A DNA stretch of 64,000 nucleotides. Origin: Leclercia sp. AS011. GTDB lineage: Bacteria > Pseudomonadota > Gammaproteobacteria > Enterobacterales > Enterobacteriaceae. The position numbers were made by a program, and so were the translations under genes. Below the pieces are notes generated by a model, which saw nothing but the letters and a program-made list of their open reading frames with translations, searched no databases and was not told the DNA's origin. Numbering within the stretch: position 1 is the first letter of the stretch; the number at the start of each line of letters is the position of its first letter. Positions 52,843-61,488 of this stretch are shown here, one piece after another. The DNA lies in the NCBI RefSeq assembly GCF_037152535.1, contig NZ_JBBCMA010000002.1, forward strand, positions 62,001-126,000, in the 5' to 3' direction.

Positions 52843-53272
52843 TCTTATGGCATTAATTACAATTTTTCTGTGCGGCTCATCATTTGCGAATGAGGTGTAT
52901 TTTTTATGTGATACAGTGAAAGGGAGTATAAAATTAGATGAAAGTAAAGGTGTGTTGCGTTATTCGTTAATTAAAGCTAGCAAAATAAAATTTCACTATG
53001 AGTCAAAGGGTGATAGTTTTTCGGGATTTAAATACAATCATTATTCACGATTTCAAACTGATTACTTCAATGTGTCATTCATAAACTTAGAATATAAGTA
53101 CACGATATTTAGTAACTATGAACAGGGGAATGAAAGCCGCGGGGTCATTGTTACGAGTCTGACTAGCAAAAAGGAATCGGTTTATGATTGTAAGTCCGTT
53201 GAGATTGATCGCCTGAGTGATTTGTCAGCAAAACTGACCTGTGATAAGGACTCATCACTCGGTTGTGAGTAA
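52829..53272 (+). CDS. putative periplasmic immunity protein
   Basis: 147 residues with a clear signal peptide (about 1-20, LMALITIFLCGSSFA) and a mature part rich in strands and aromatic residues, with Cys near 27, 131, 139 and 146. It overlaps the muramidase gene by 14 bp and shares its AT-rich composition. A secreted partner coupled to a cell-wall toxin fits an immunity protein that blocks the muramidase in the periplasm. No family recognised; function is inferred from position and signal peptide. Confidence 0.65.
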   Translation: MRHYNLMALITIFLCGSSFANEVYFLCDTVKGSIKLDESKGVLRYSLIKASKIKFHYESKGDSFSGFKYNHYSRFQTDYFNVSFINLEYKYTIFSNYEQGNESRGVIVTSLTSKKESVYDCKSVEIDRLSDLSAKLTCDKDSSLGCE

Positions 53273-53344
53273 ATTCCTTTTTAGACACGCATAATATAAT
53301 TAGTGACATATTAGACAGGCTGCTGCAAGTGTTGAACCCTGCTG

Positions 53345-53471
53345 CGGCCCTCTACATTTCGTTCACGCTGCTGCCCATGCTCAACCGTTTTCTGGCATCA
53401 ATCGCATTGCGTTCTGAGCGGTCAAGTTTGGTCATGATCAATACATCGCTATTTTCCAGACGGGAGCCCAT
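53345..53471 (-). pseudogene. serine recombinase (resolvase/invertase) remnant
   Basis: On the minus strand from 53471 the frame reads SRLENSDVLIMTKLDRSERN then AIDARK, a good match to the resolvase/DNA-invertase core (DVLIVTKLDRLGRNAxD). The frame then breaks; a shift restores TVEHGQQ, the expected TVExL continuation. There is no catalytic-Ser N-terminus and no HTH. It is a decayed fragment and marks past mobile-element activity beside the toxin genes. Confidence 0.7.
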
Positions 53472-53480
53472 GAAAACCGC

Positions 53481-53777
53481 CTAACGCACCTCAAACACCA
53501 CCGCCGTCCAGTTAACGCGGGTGCAGGGCGGAAATTCAGGGCAGGGGACGATATGGCTACAGGCTCCCGACCAGATAAAGGTCTCGTCATCAATCCGGTA
53601 CCAGTGCGGATTGCCCTGCACCGCATCGCCCACCACCGTCGCCTGCACGCGGATACGGCTTCCTGCCGGCAGTTCGCGGGCCACAGGCGCAAACACGGAC
53701 GGACTCTCTTTGCGCGTAAAGACGCCCATCAGGGTCTTCACCTCGGCGGAAACAGGAAGTTCGATGAACGGGCTCAT
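53481..53777 (-). CDS. small SH3-like domain protein
   Basis: 98 residues (102 from the upstream ATG 53789). LPAGSRIRVQATVVGDAVQGN and WYRIDDETFIWSGACSHI have the strand pattern of bacterial SH3-like domains, where a Trp-Tyr and a final W precede the last strand. Two Cys pairs (ACSH, PCPEFPPC) are near the C-terminus. It lies in the toxin patch next to the resolvase remnant. Function unknown. Confidence 0.55.
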   Translation of the reverse strand: MSPFIELPVSAEVKTLMGVFTRKESPSVFAPVARELPAGSRIRVQATVVGDAVQGNPHWYRIDDETFIWSGACSHIVPCPEFPPCTRVNWTAVVFEVR

Positions 53778-53983
53778 GGCAGGCCTCATAACAGTGCACG
53801 CTTTGTGATTAACGATATAAGTCGCTCTTTATCTTGCGATCACGATAAAGCGTGAAACTGTCAGGCTGTGTCATGCGAAAGGCTGAATGCGGCAGATTTC
53901 ACCGCCGCTTGACCCACGACAAGGCAGCCCGGCCCGGCCTCTTTCTATAATCAGGCCCGTTTATCTTCTCACTGGTGCTAACC

Positions 53984-55105
53984 ATGGCGTATCAACTCAA
54001 CCTGAACTGGCCGGAATTTTTAGAAAAATACTGGCAAAAGAAACCTGTCGTTTTAAAGAACGCCCTGCCCAATTTTATCGATCCTATCAGCCCGGATGAG
54101 CTGGCGGGGCTGGCGATGGAGCCAGAAGTGGACAGCCGCCTGGTCAGCCATAAAGAGGGTAAATGGCAGGCCAGCAACGGTCCGTTCGAGCACTTCGATG
54201 GCTTAGGCGAAACCGGCTGGTCGCTGCTGGCGCAGGCGGTCAACCACTGGCACGCACCGGCTGCCGAGCTGGTTCGCCCGTTCCGCGTGCTGCCGGACTG
54301 GCGTCTGGACGATCTGATGATCTCCTTCTCCGTCCCGGGCGGCGGCGTGGGTCCGCATATCGACCAGTACGATGTATTTATCATTCAGGGGATGGGCAGC
54401 CGTCGCTGGCGTGTGGGGGACAAGCTGCCAATGCGTCAGTTCTGTCCGCATCCGGCGCTGCTGCATGTCGATCCTTTTGAGCCGATCATCGACGAAGATC
54501 TGGCCCCGGGGGATATCCTCTATATTCCGCCTGGATTCCCGCACGACGGCTTCACCCACGAGACGGCGCTTAACTACTCGGTGGGCTTCCGCGGCCCGAA
54601 CGGTCGGGATCTGATCAGCAGCTTCGCCGATTACGCGCTGGAAAACGATCTGGGTGGGGAGCACTACAGCGATCCGGATCTGACCTGCCGCGAGCACCCG
54701 GGTCGGGTAGAGGAGTATGAACTCGAGCGCCTGCGCAAGATGATGATCGAGATGATCAGCCAGCCGGAGGACTTTAAGCAGTGGTTTGGCAGCTTTATCT
54801 CCACGCCGCGTCACGAGCTGGATATCGCCCCTGCCGAGCCGGAGTACACGCCGGAAGAGGTGCGCGACGCGCTGCTGGGTGGCGAAACCCTCACTCGCCT
54901 GAGCGGGCTGCGGGTGCTGAACATCGGCGGTAGCTTCTTTATCAACAGCGAGCAGCTGGAAACGGTCGACGCGACGGCGGCGGATGCGCTGTGCCGCTAC
55001 ACCGAGCTGGGCCAGGCCGAGCTGGGCGCGGCGCTGAATAACCCGGCGTTTGTGGACGAGCTGACCGGGCTGATTAACCAGGGCTACTGGTTCTTCGACG
55101 AGTGA
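53984..55105 (+). CDS. roxA: 50S ribosomal protein L16 arginine 3-hydroxylase
   Basis: RoxA (YcfD) is a JmjC-type Fe(II)/2-oxoglutarate oxygenase that hydroxylates Arg81 of ribosomal protein L16. The 373-residue product matches E. coli closely. Iron ligands H125, D127 (VGPHIDQYD) and H187 (PPGFPHDGF) are intact, and the C-terminal winged-helix part ends GYWFFDE. MAYQLNLNWPEF is the family start. The first conserved gene to the right of the toxin patch. Confidence 0.95.
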   Translation: MAYQLNLNWPEFLEKYWQKKPVVLKNALPNFIDPISPDELAGLAMEPEVDSRLVSHKEGKWQASNGPFEHFDGLGETGWSLLAQAVNHWHAPAAELVRPFRVLPDWRLDDLMISFSVPGGGVGPHIDQYDVFIIQGMGSRRWRVGDKLPMRQFCPHPALLHVDPFEPIIDEDLAPGDILYIPPGFPHDGFTHETALNYSVGFRGPNGRDLISSFADYALENDLGGEHYSDPDLTCREHPGRVEEYELERLRKMMIEMISQPEDFKQWFGSFISTPRHELDIAPAEPEYTPEEVRDALLGGETLTRLSGLRVLNIGGSFFINSEQLETVDATAADALCRYTELGQAELGAALNNPAFVDELTGLINQGYWFFDE

Positions 55106-55147
55106 TCGCACAGGCGGCGCGGGGCTAAAGGCCCCACGCCGCCCTCT

Positions 55148-55345
55148 TTATGCCGCGAGGATGTGACAGGCTTTCCAGTAATCCAGAAGACGATCGTCAT
55201 CTTTCTCTCGCTCCGCTTTCGTTTTCATGGCCCGGGCAAGATTTTCTCTCGACACCTCCTGGCCTTTTTGTACCACTTCTAAAACCGCTTCACCAAGAGC
55301 CAGGGATATTTCGGTACGATTGGCTTCTACCATATATGCCTCCAT
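55148..55345 (-). CDS. small YmgB/AriR-like protein
   Basis: 65 residues. The core LGEAVLEVVQKGQEVSRENLA resembles the central helix pair of the YmgB/AriR biofilm and acid-resistance proteins, here followed by a charged helix. An internal start (MVEANRTE, 55333) is possible. Converges on roxA. Family assignment is tentative because the protein is short. Confidence 0.55.
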   Translation of the reverse strand: MEAYMVEANRTEISLALGEAVLEVVQKGQEVSRENLARAMKTKAEREKDDDRLLDYWKACHILAA

Positions 55346-55543
55346 GTTGAGTGCGAAAAGTAATTATGCGGCATAATAACGTCCCTGGAATATTTATCAG
55401 TTCATTCTTATATATTTAATACATCCTGGCAGACGCTGCGGAAATAATGTTTCGAAATGCTAATGAGACGGTAAATAGATTATTTATGGTCTACAGTTAG
55501 TGTCGTGTCACAAACCGTAGAAACCTGATGAGGAGAATTAATT

Positions 55544-55777
55544 ATGGTAAACAAGAGTGAAATCAAGGAACATGCTCCGGTTGTTGCAAGCTGCGGTCAC
55601 CACGTTGGTACCATTGACCATCTTGACGGCGAACGTATTAAGCTGGCAAAAAACGATTCTGAATCCGGCGGTAAACACCATTATATTCCGCTGGGATGGG
55701 TCGATAAAATCGACGGGAATAATGTGGTGCTGAATAAAAATCACGAAGACGTTTTCGCCAGCTGGCAAGAAGCCTGA
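55544..55777 (+). CDS. DUF2171 domain protein
   Basis: 77 residues, small beta-barrel-like protein: EHAPVVASCGHHVGTIDHLDGERIKL and HHYIPLGWVDKIDG-NNVVLNK fit DUF2171. The AGGAG site before ATG is strong and a good terminator follows. Relatives are often stationary-phase or stress induced. Function unknown. Confidence 0.8.
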   Translation: MVNKSEIKEHAPVVASCGHHVGTIDHLDGERIKLAKNDSESGGKHHYIPLGWVDKIDGNNVVLNKNHEDVFASWQEA

Positions 55778-55804
55778 TAATCGCCATGGCGCTGGGAATA
55801 TATT

Positions 55805-55831
55805 AAAGCTCCGGCCCTGGGCCGGAGCTTT
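55805..55831 (+). terminator. intrinsic terminator of the DUF2171 gene
   Basis: Perfect 12-bp arms AAAGCTCCGGCC and GGCCGGAGCTTT around a 3-nt loop, followed by ATATTTATT. It can act in both directions. Confidence 0.85.
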
Positions 55832-55914
55832 ATATTTATTAAATTCACCCGCATTGCCGCTGCGTTAAAGGAGTGATACTGTTTTATTTTTAATAGCTTC
55901 CTCCAGGCGCAGGC

Positions 55915-56895
55915 ATGTCCAACTCAACGCTCACTCATCCGACCGCTGCAACGAAAAAAACCTTTTCCGTGGCAGACTTTAAGGTATTTGGCGAGCGCTA
56001 CGGTATCGACTACCGTTTCCCTCTGCTGACGGATGGCTGTGCCAGCACCAGCCCCGTGTTGCACGGCGATGTCGAAGAGATGATCCTGCCGTCCGGTATC
56101 GCCTTAACCCACTCCGACGTGCGCGTTCTGCAACCCTATGAAACCACCTCCCGCCACAGCAGCCCGCTGTATGTGCTGGTGGTGCTCGAAGGCTGCGTGA
56201 CCCTGACCCTCAGCGGTGAAGTTTACGTGGTGCGGCCCGGCATGGCGTTCAGCGCCAGGCTGAGCGAACAGCAGGCGATGTCTGCCCGTCATGATGCCGA
56301 TATCGCCCTGAAAACCCTCTCTTTTGGCGTCTACCCTGACGATGCCCGTCGGGAAAGCCTGCTCGCCTCTCTGCTGGCGCAGTGGGAGAAGCTCAACGCC
56401 CCCACCTTTGTCTGGCAGGTGCCGGATTTTGTGCTGGCTGGCATTCAGCATGCCCGGCAGCGCGAGCGCAGCAGCCTGTCGCGCCAGCTGTTGCTGGAGG
56501 GGGTGATGTACCAGCTGCTGGGCCACGGCCTGCACCTGCGGGAACAGCAGGGCACGACGCTGCCCGGCCCGTCCGGAGGGGAGCACGCCCGACTGGAGCA
56601 GATCCGTCACCTGCTGGAACAGGCCCCGGAGCAGGATTACACCCTCGCCCAGCTGGCGGCCCGGGCGGCGATGAGCCCCAGCAGCCTGCGGAGCAAGTTC
56701 CGCCAGGCCTACGGCTGCACGGTATTTGACTACCTGCGCGACTGCCGCCTCGCCCTGGCACGCCGCTACCTGCTGGAAGGCCACAGCGTCCAGCAGGCAG
56801 CGTGGATGTCGGGTTATCAGCACGCCACCAACTTTGCCACCGCCTTTCGTCGTCGCTACGGCGTCTGTCCCGGCGCGATACGCAGCAGCCGTTAA
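55915..56895 (+). CDS. AraC-family regulator (PchR-like)
   Basis: 326 residues. An N-terminal cupin-like sensing part (about 60-150, LVVLEGCVTLTLSGEVYVVRPG) and a C-terminal double HTH (about 225-325: TLAQLAARAAMSPSSLRSKF, FDYLRDCRLALARRYLL, VQQAAWMSGYQHATNFATAF). The layout resembles PchR/YbtA-type activators that sense a ferric siderophore. It lies 139 bp upstream of a siderophore receptor in the same direction and probably activates it. Confidence 0.85.
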   Translation: MSNSTLTHPTAATKKTFSVADFKVFGERYGIDYRFPLLTDGCASTSPVLHGDVEEMILPSGIALTHSDVRVLQPYETTSRHSSPLYVLVVLEGCVTLTLSGEVYVVRPGMAFSARLSEQQAMSARHDADIALKTLSFGVYPDDARRESLLASLLAQWEKLNAPTFVWQVPDFVLAGIQHARQRERSSLSRQLLLEGVMYQLLGHGLHLREQQGTTLPGPSGGEHARLEQIRHLLEQAPEQDYTLAQLAARAAMSPSSLRSKFRQAYGCTVFDYLRDCRLALARRYLLEGHSVQQAAWMSGYQHATNFATAFRRRYGVCPGAIRSSR

Positions 56896-56989
56896 TCCGC
56901 TTTTCCCCCGATCGCCAACGCCATTTGTGCGGTTTGGCATTGCGCATACGTTCTCTGGCGGCGCGCATAGCTATCTTCCAAATGAAAAA

Positions 56990-57008
56990 GGTAATAATTC
57001 TTATTAAC
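56990..57008 (+). promoter_or_regulatory. Fur box upstream of the TonB-dependent receptor
   Basis: GGTAATAATTCTTATTAAC matches 13 of 19 positions of the Fur consensus and keeps its dyad. It lies 27-45 bp before the receptor start, where it would overlap the promoter. Confidence 0.55.
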
Positions 57009-57034
57009 AATTAGAAATGCCTTTGGAGATTTTC

Positions 57035-59125
57035 ATGTTCGCTAAAACGCGGCTGGCACTGCTGGTGGGATGGGTAACCGGGAGCGTCGCGCTTCCCCTG
57101 ATGGCGCAGGAGACGCCGAAAACCGAAACCGTGGTGGTGACGTCACAGATGCAGAGCGGGGCCACCAAGCTGGCGACGCCGGATATCGAGACCCCACAGG
57201 CGGTGTCGATCGTCACCCGCGAGCAGTTTGAAGAGCAGGGCGCTACCAGCGTGCGCCAGGCGGTGAGCTACACCCCGGGCGTCTACAGCAACCAGATCGG
57301 TGCCTCGAACCGCTTCGACTACATCGTGCTGCGCGGCTTCTCCGACGGCAGCCTGGACAACGTCTACCTCGACGGCCTGAAGATGATGGGCGACACCAAC
57401 TCCCACAGCTCGCTGGTGGTCGATCCCTGGTTCCTGGAAAATATCGAAGTGGTGCGTGGCCCGGCCTCGGTGCTGTACGGTCGCTCCTCACCGGGGGGGA
57501 TCGTGGCGCTCACCTCGCGCAAACCTTCGTTCGATCCGGGCGGCGAGATCAAGCTGTTCGCCGGGAACAACGATCAGCGCGGGGCGATGTTTGACGTTAC
57601 CGGCGCGCTGGACGACAACGACCGCGTGGCGGCCCGTCTGAGCGGCATGACCCGCTACGCCGACTCCCAGTTCGATCCGCTGAAAGAGGAGCGTTATGCC
57701 CTGATGCCGAGCCTGACCTGGCGTATCACCGATAACACCCGCCTCGATCTGATGGCCTATCTGCACCGTGACCCCGAGGGCGGCAGCCACTCCGGCCTGC
57801 CGTACGACGGCACCGTGGTTCCGCACGATGGCAAAATGATCTCCAACACCTTCTTTGAAGGCGAGGACGATTACGACAAATACGATCGCCGCGAGAACAT
57901 GGTCGGCTACAACATCGAGCATATGTTTGACAGCGGCTGGTCGGTGCGCCAGAAGCTGCGCTATCTGCATACCAAAGTGGAGCTGAATCAGGTCTATGCC
58001 GCCGGCTGGCTGAACGACACCGAGCTGAACCGCGGCTACTCCGGCTCCGACGAGAAGATGAATGCCATTACCGTTGATAACCAGATCGACGGCAGTTTTG
58101 ATACCGGAGTGGTAAACCACCGGGTGCTGGTAGGCCTTGATTACCAGGACCGCAGCAACAACACTACCGGCTACTACGGCGGCTTCCCGCCGATCGACGC
58201 TTTCCACCCGGTGTACGGCGCGAAGCCGGACTACATCACCATGTACAGCCAGGAGAAGCACAAGCTGCGCCAGACCGGTTACTACCTGCAGGATCAGCTC
58301 TCGCTGGACCGCTGGCGTCTGACCCTGGGCGGGCGCTATGACCAGGTGAGCGTCTCGAATATCGACAAGCTCAACAATACCCGCAGCGATCTGGACAAGA
58401 ACAACTTCAGCAGCCGCGCGGCGCTGTTATATCTGTTTGATAACGGTATCGCGCCGTACATCAGCTACTCCACCGCCTTCACGCCGACCAGCTTTGCCGA
58501 TGCCAACGGCGATCTGCTGGATCCGATGAAAGGCAAGCAGTGGGAAGCGGGGGTGAAGGTTGAGCCGGAGGGGATGAACAGCCAGTTCAGCGCCTCGGTG
58601 TTCCGCATCAACCAGAAAAATATCGCCACCAAAGAGGAGCCGACCGATCCGTACCGCTCTATCGGGGAGATCGAATCCGAAGGGGTGGAACTGGAAGCGG
58701 TGGGGCAGTTGACCGACAGCCTGCGCCTGCAGGCGGCCTATACCTATACCGACATCCGCTACAAGAAGAGCAGCCCGGAGGAAGAGGGCAAGCGTGCGGT
58801 CTACGCGCCGCGCAATATGGCCAGCGGCTGGCTGAGCTATGACGTCAAAACCGGGCCACTCGATGGCCTGACGGTGGGATCCGGCGTGCGTTACGTCAAC
58901 GGCGTGACCAGCGACCGCATGAACACCCACACGCTGCCGTCGTACACGCTGGTGGATCTGGCGGTGGGCTATGACCTGTCGAAGGTGGGGCTGACCGGCG
59001 TGAGTGCCCAGCTGAACGTCAACAACCTGACGGACGAAAGCTACGTCGCGGCCTGTAACTCGCTCTCATACTGCTACTTTGGTGCCGAGCGCAGCATCGT
59101 CGGCAGCGTGTCGTGGAAGTTCTGA
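57035..59125 (+). CDS. TonB-dependent siderophore receptor (FoxA/FhuE-like)
   Basis: 696 residues. Signal peptide (about 1-25, ending LPLMAQ), TonB box ETVVVTS, plug domain (about 45-160, QAVSIVTREQFEEQGATSVRQ, VEVVRGPASVLYG-type motif) and a 22-strand barrel ending in the outer-membrane signature VGSVSWKF. The C-terminal CNSLSYCYFGAERS loop matches hydroxamate receptors such as FoxA. It probably imports a ferric hydroxamate siderophore; which one cannot be read. Controlled by the Fur-like box and probably the AraC gene upstream. Confidence 0.9.
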   Translation: MFAKTRLALLVGWVTGSVALPLMAQETPKTETVVVTSQMQSGATKLATPDIETPQAVSIVTREQFEEQGATSVRQAVSYTPGVYSNQIGASNRFDYIVLRGFSDGSLDNVYLDGLKMMGDTNSHSSLVVDPWFLENIEVVRGPASVLYGRSSPGGIVALTSRKPSFDPGGEIKLFAGNNDQRGAMFDVTGALDDNDRVAARLSGMTRYADSQFDPLKEERYALMPSLTWRITDNTRLDLMAYLHRDPEGGSHSGLPYDGTVVPHDGKMISNTFFEGEDDYDKYDRRENMVGYNIEHMFDSGWSVRQKLRYLHTKVELNQVYAAGWLNDTELNRGYSGSDEKMNAITVDNQIDGSFDTGVVNHRVLVGLDYQDRSNNTTGYYGGFPPIDAFHPVYGAKPDYITMYSQEKHKLRQTGYYLQDQLSLDRWRLTLGGRYDQVSVSNIDKLNNTRSDLDKNNFSSRAALLYLFDNGIAPYISYSTAFTPTSFADANGDLLDPMKGKQWEAGVKVEPEGMNSQFSASVFRINQKNIATKEEPTDPYRSIGEIESEGVELEAVGQLTDSLRLQAAYTYTDIRYKKSSPEEEGKRAVYAPRNMASGWLSYDVKTGPLDGLTVGSGVRYVNGVTSDRMNTHTLPSYTLVDLAVGYDLSKVGLTGVSAQLNVNNLTDESYVAACNSLSYCYFGAERSIVGSVSWKF

Positions 59126-59136
59126 GTCGTTAACAT

Positions 59137-59215
59137 TGCCGGGCGGCGCCTGCGCTTGCCCGGCCTACAAAAGATGCGGACCGTAGGCCGGGTAAGGCGC
59201 AGCCGCCACCCGGCA
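59137..59215. repeat. REP/BIME pair
   Basis: TGCCGGGCGGCGCCTGCGCT and, inverted, GGCGCAGCCGCCACCCGGCA flank a short spacer with GGCCTAC/GTAGGCC. Lies between the receptor gene and the convergent yjiR. Confidence 0.88.
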
Positions 59216-59226
59216 AACAGGCCGCA

Positions 59227-60642
59227 CTACGCTTCCATCGCAATATGAATCGCCTCGCCCATCTTCTTCAACGCCTCGCGGTTCTTCTCGTTCGGCGGCA
59301 AGGCCACGTTGATCCGCAGGCAGTTGCGATACTTCCCCGATGCTGAAAACAGCGACCCCGCCGCGGCCTGGATCTTCAGGCGCGTCAGCTGCTTGCTGAC
59401 GCACACCATATCCACCTGCTCAGGCAGCTCCACCCACAGCAGGAAACTACCCTGCGGGCGCGTGACGCAAATTTCCGCCGGGAAATACTGCCGCACCCAG
59501 CAGGTGTAACGCTCCATATTCTGCTGATAAATCTGGCGCATACGGCGCACATGGCGATGATAGTGCCCGTCGCGGATAAAGGCCGCCACCGCCATCTGGG
59601 TGCCCGGCACGTTAAACCCGCCCGCGGCATATTTCATGTGCATCACCCGGTCGTAATACCGCCCCGGCACAATCCAGCCCACGCGCAGCCCGGGGGCCAC
59701 GGTTTTGGTAAAGGAGCTGCACAGCAGCACGCGGCCGTCGATATCAAACGAGTGAATGGTGCGCGGGCGCGGGTACTCCGCCGCCAGCTCGCCGTAAATA
59801 TCGTCCTCGACGATGACGATATCGTGGCGCTGGGCCAGGGCCAGCACCTGACGTTTGCGCGCCTCCGGCATGATAAACCCGAGCGGGTTATTGCAGTTGG
59901 GCACCAGGATCACCGCTTTGATCGGCCACTGCTCGAGGGCCAGCTCCAGGGCTTCAATGCTGATCCCGGTTTCCGGATCGGTGGGGATCTCAATCGCCTT
60001 GATGTTAAACCCGCGCAGCATCTGCATGGTGCCGTGGAACGAGGGCGACTCCACCGCCACGATATCCCCCGGCTGGCATACGGACAGCAGCGCCAGCGAC
60101 AGCGCCCCGTGACAGCCGTTGGTGATCACAATCTCGTTCGCCGCAACCGTCGAGCCGCCGTCCAGCAGCAGACGGGCGATCTGCTCGCGCAGCTCCAGTC
60201 TGCCTTCCAGCGCGTCGTAGCTCAGCATCTCCCCGGGCTGATGCTGAGCGATGCGGCTCATTTCGCGCCACAGCGGCTTCAGGCTCGGCTGGTTCAGGTC
60301 CGGCGAGCCGCCGCCAAAGGAGATCATCTCCTTATCGGCGCGGGCATCGAGGAGCATCATCACCTCATCCCACTGGGTCACCTCTACCGGACGTTGCACC
60401 GGGCGAGTCATTGCCGGAACGGGCGGCTGCGCTTTGCGCGAGGAGACGAAGTAGCCGGAGCGCGGCTGAGGGGTGATCAGCTGCAGGTTTTCGAGGATCT
60501 GATAGGCCTGCTGGATGGTGCTGATGCTGACCCCGTGCTCCTGGCTCAGGGTGCGTACCGAGGGCAAACGCTCCCCGCTGCGATACAGCCCTTGTTCAAT
60601 GCGTTGGGCCAGCAGATTGGCCAGATGTTGGTAGCGCGTCAT
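59227..60642 (-). CDS. yjiR: MocR-type GntR regulator / aminotransferase-fold protein YjiR
   Basis: 471 residues. N-terminal GntR winged HTH (about 1-70, RSGERLPSVRTLSQEHGVSI then STIQQAYQILENL) joined to a fold-type-I aminotransferase domain. The PLP Lys is in SSFTKTVAPGLRVG near 310. It closely resembles E. coli YjiR and is divergent from yjiS, the same order as in K-12. MocR proteins usually sense PLP with an amine and control the divergent gene. Confidence 0.88.
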   Translation of the reverse strand: MTRYQHLANLLAQRIEQGLYRSGERLPSVRTLSQEHGVSISTIQQAYQILENLQLITPQPRSGYFVSSRKAQPPVPAMTRPVQRPVEVTQWDEVMMLLDARADKEMISFGGGSPDLNQPSLKPLWREMSRIAQHQPGEMLSYDALEGRLELREQIARLLLDGGSTVAANEIVITNGCHGALSLALLSVCQPGDIVAVESPSFHGTMQMLRGFNIKAIEIPTDPETGISIEALELALEQWPIKAVILVPNCNNPLGFIMPEARKRQVLALAQRHDIVIVEDDIYGELAAEYPRPRTIHSFDIDGRVLLCSSFTKTVAPGLRVGWIVPGRYYDRVMHMKYAAGGFNVPGTQMAVAAFIRDGHYHRHVRRMRQIYQQNMERYTCWVRQYFPAEICVTRPQGSFLLWVELPEQVDMVCVSKQLTRLKIQAAAGSLFSASGKYRNCLRINVALPPNEKNREALKKMGEAIHIAMEA

Positions 60643-60663
60643 GCTGTATCCTTGGTTGTCACC

Positions 60664-60764
60664 ATACAGATGTAAAGACCAGTACAGATTGCGGCGAAAA
60701 ATGCCATTCAGAGGCGTTATTAGCGGATCTGTATGTTAAATAAAAGTAGATTTTGAATCTGTAT
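60664..60764. promoter_or_regulatory. repeated ATACAGAT sites between yjiR and yjiS
   Basis: Four copies: ATACAGAT (60664-60671), GTACAGAT (60682-60689), and inverted ATCTGTAT at 60727-60734 and 60757-60764. Sites in paired direct and inverted orientation between divergent genes are typical of MocR operators, so YjiR is the likely binder. Confidence 0.65.
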
Positions 60765-60818
60765 TGTCCACCCCGATTTCCGTGATGATAACCCCACTGA
60801 CACGATGAGGAGCGCATC

Positions 60819-60980
60819 ATGGAATTTTACGAGAATCGAGCAAAACGGCCTTTTGCGGTGTTTATCTGGATGGGCCGGGCAGTAAAAAAGTGGTATCGCA
60901 TCAACCGCACGCGCCGCATTCTGAGCCAGATGAGCGACGAGCAATTGAAGGATGTCGGGTTGTCGCGATGTGATGTGTAG
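60819..60980 (+). CDS. yjiS: DUF1127 small protein YjiS
   Basis: 53 residues: MEFYENRAKRPFAVFIWMGR at the start, RRILSQMSDEQLKDVGLSRC at the end. The second part is the DUF1127 motif. The gene follows GAGGAG and is divergent from yjiR, as in E. coli. DUF1127 proteins in other bacteria affect RNA turnover and phosphate or metabolism control; the role of YjiS is unknown. Confidence 0.88.
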   Translation: MEFYENRAKRPFAVFIWMGRAVKKWYRINRTRRILSQMSDEQLKDVGLSRCDV

Positions 60981-60985
60981 GGTAT

Positions 60986-61109
60986 TGCCCGGTGGCGCTG
61001 CGCTTACCGGGCCTACGGGGTTGTGCGGTCTGATGCCCGGTGGCGCTGCGCTTACCGGGCCTACGGGGCACGAATCGTAGGCCGGGTAAGGCGCAGCCGC
61101 CACCCGGCG
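60986..61109. repeat. tandemly duplicated REP elements
   Basis: Two direct copies of a 35-bp unit starting TGCCCGGTGGCGCTGCGCTT (60986 and 61034) followed by an inverted REP (GTAGGCCGGGTAAGGCGCAG). A BIME with a fresh-looking internal duplication, between yjiS and the DUF4282 gene. Confidence 0.88.
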
Positions 61110-61118
61110 TTTAAGGCA

Positions 61119-61373
61119 TCACTCGACGCCAGATTTCCCGGTGTTCTCCGCAATACGGCGCAGATATTCGTTATTTTTGAACGCCACCATAATCAACTCA
61201 AACATTACGCGGGTACCAATCAGGCTGAACAGCATGCCGAAAAAACCGGCAATAAGATGCTCGGTAAACATGGAGTAGATCCCGCCGAGCAGGATAAACA
61301 GCATGGCGATCCAGTAGAAAAAGACCAGCACGCGCGGCGTTAACAGATAGTCGAATCCCAGAAGTGATTTCAT
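61119..61373 (-). CDS. DUF4282 small membrane protein
   Basis: 84 residues with two membrane helices (about 14-34, LVFFYWIAMLFILLGGIY, and 38-62, IAGFFGMLFSLIGTRVMFEL) and a charged C-terminus. Pattern FDYLLTPR then ELIMVAFKNNEYLR fits DUF4282. Function unknown. The stop is next to the REP cluster. Confidence 0.8.
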   Translation of the reverse strand: MKSLLGFDYLLTPRVLVFFYWIAMLFILLGGIYSMFTEHLIAGFFGMLFSLIGTRVMFELIMVAFKNNEYLRRIAENTGKSGVE

Positions 61374-61488
61374 TTTTCTTGTCCTTAGAAGTGTTAAATT
61401 TGCGCGTCGATTATAAAGGTAGTCACGTCAATTCCTACCCTTATGATTATCTGAAAACGGCCTTTTATAATGCAAAATCAGGGGGTTG

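Noticed and set aside
60986..61109. CRISPR or IS end repeats
   Set aside because: Sequence and palindrome structure match REP elements seen at four other places in the window.
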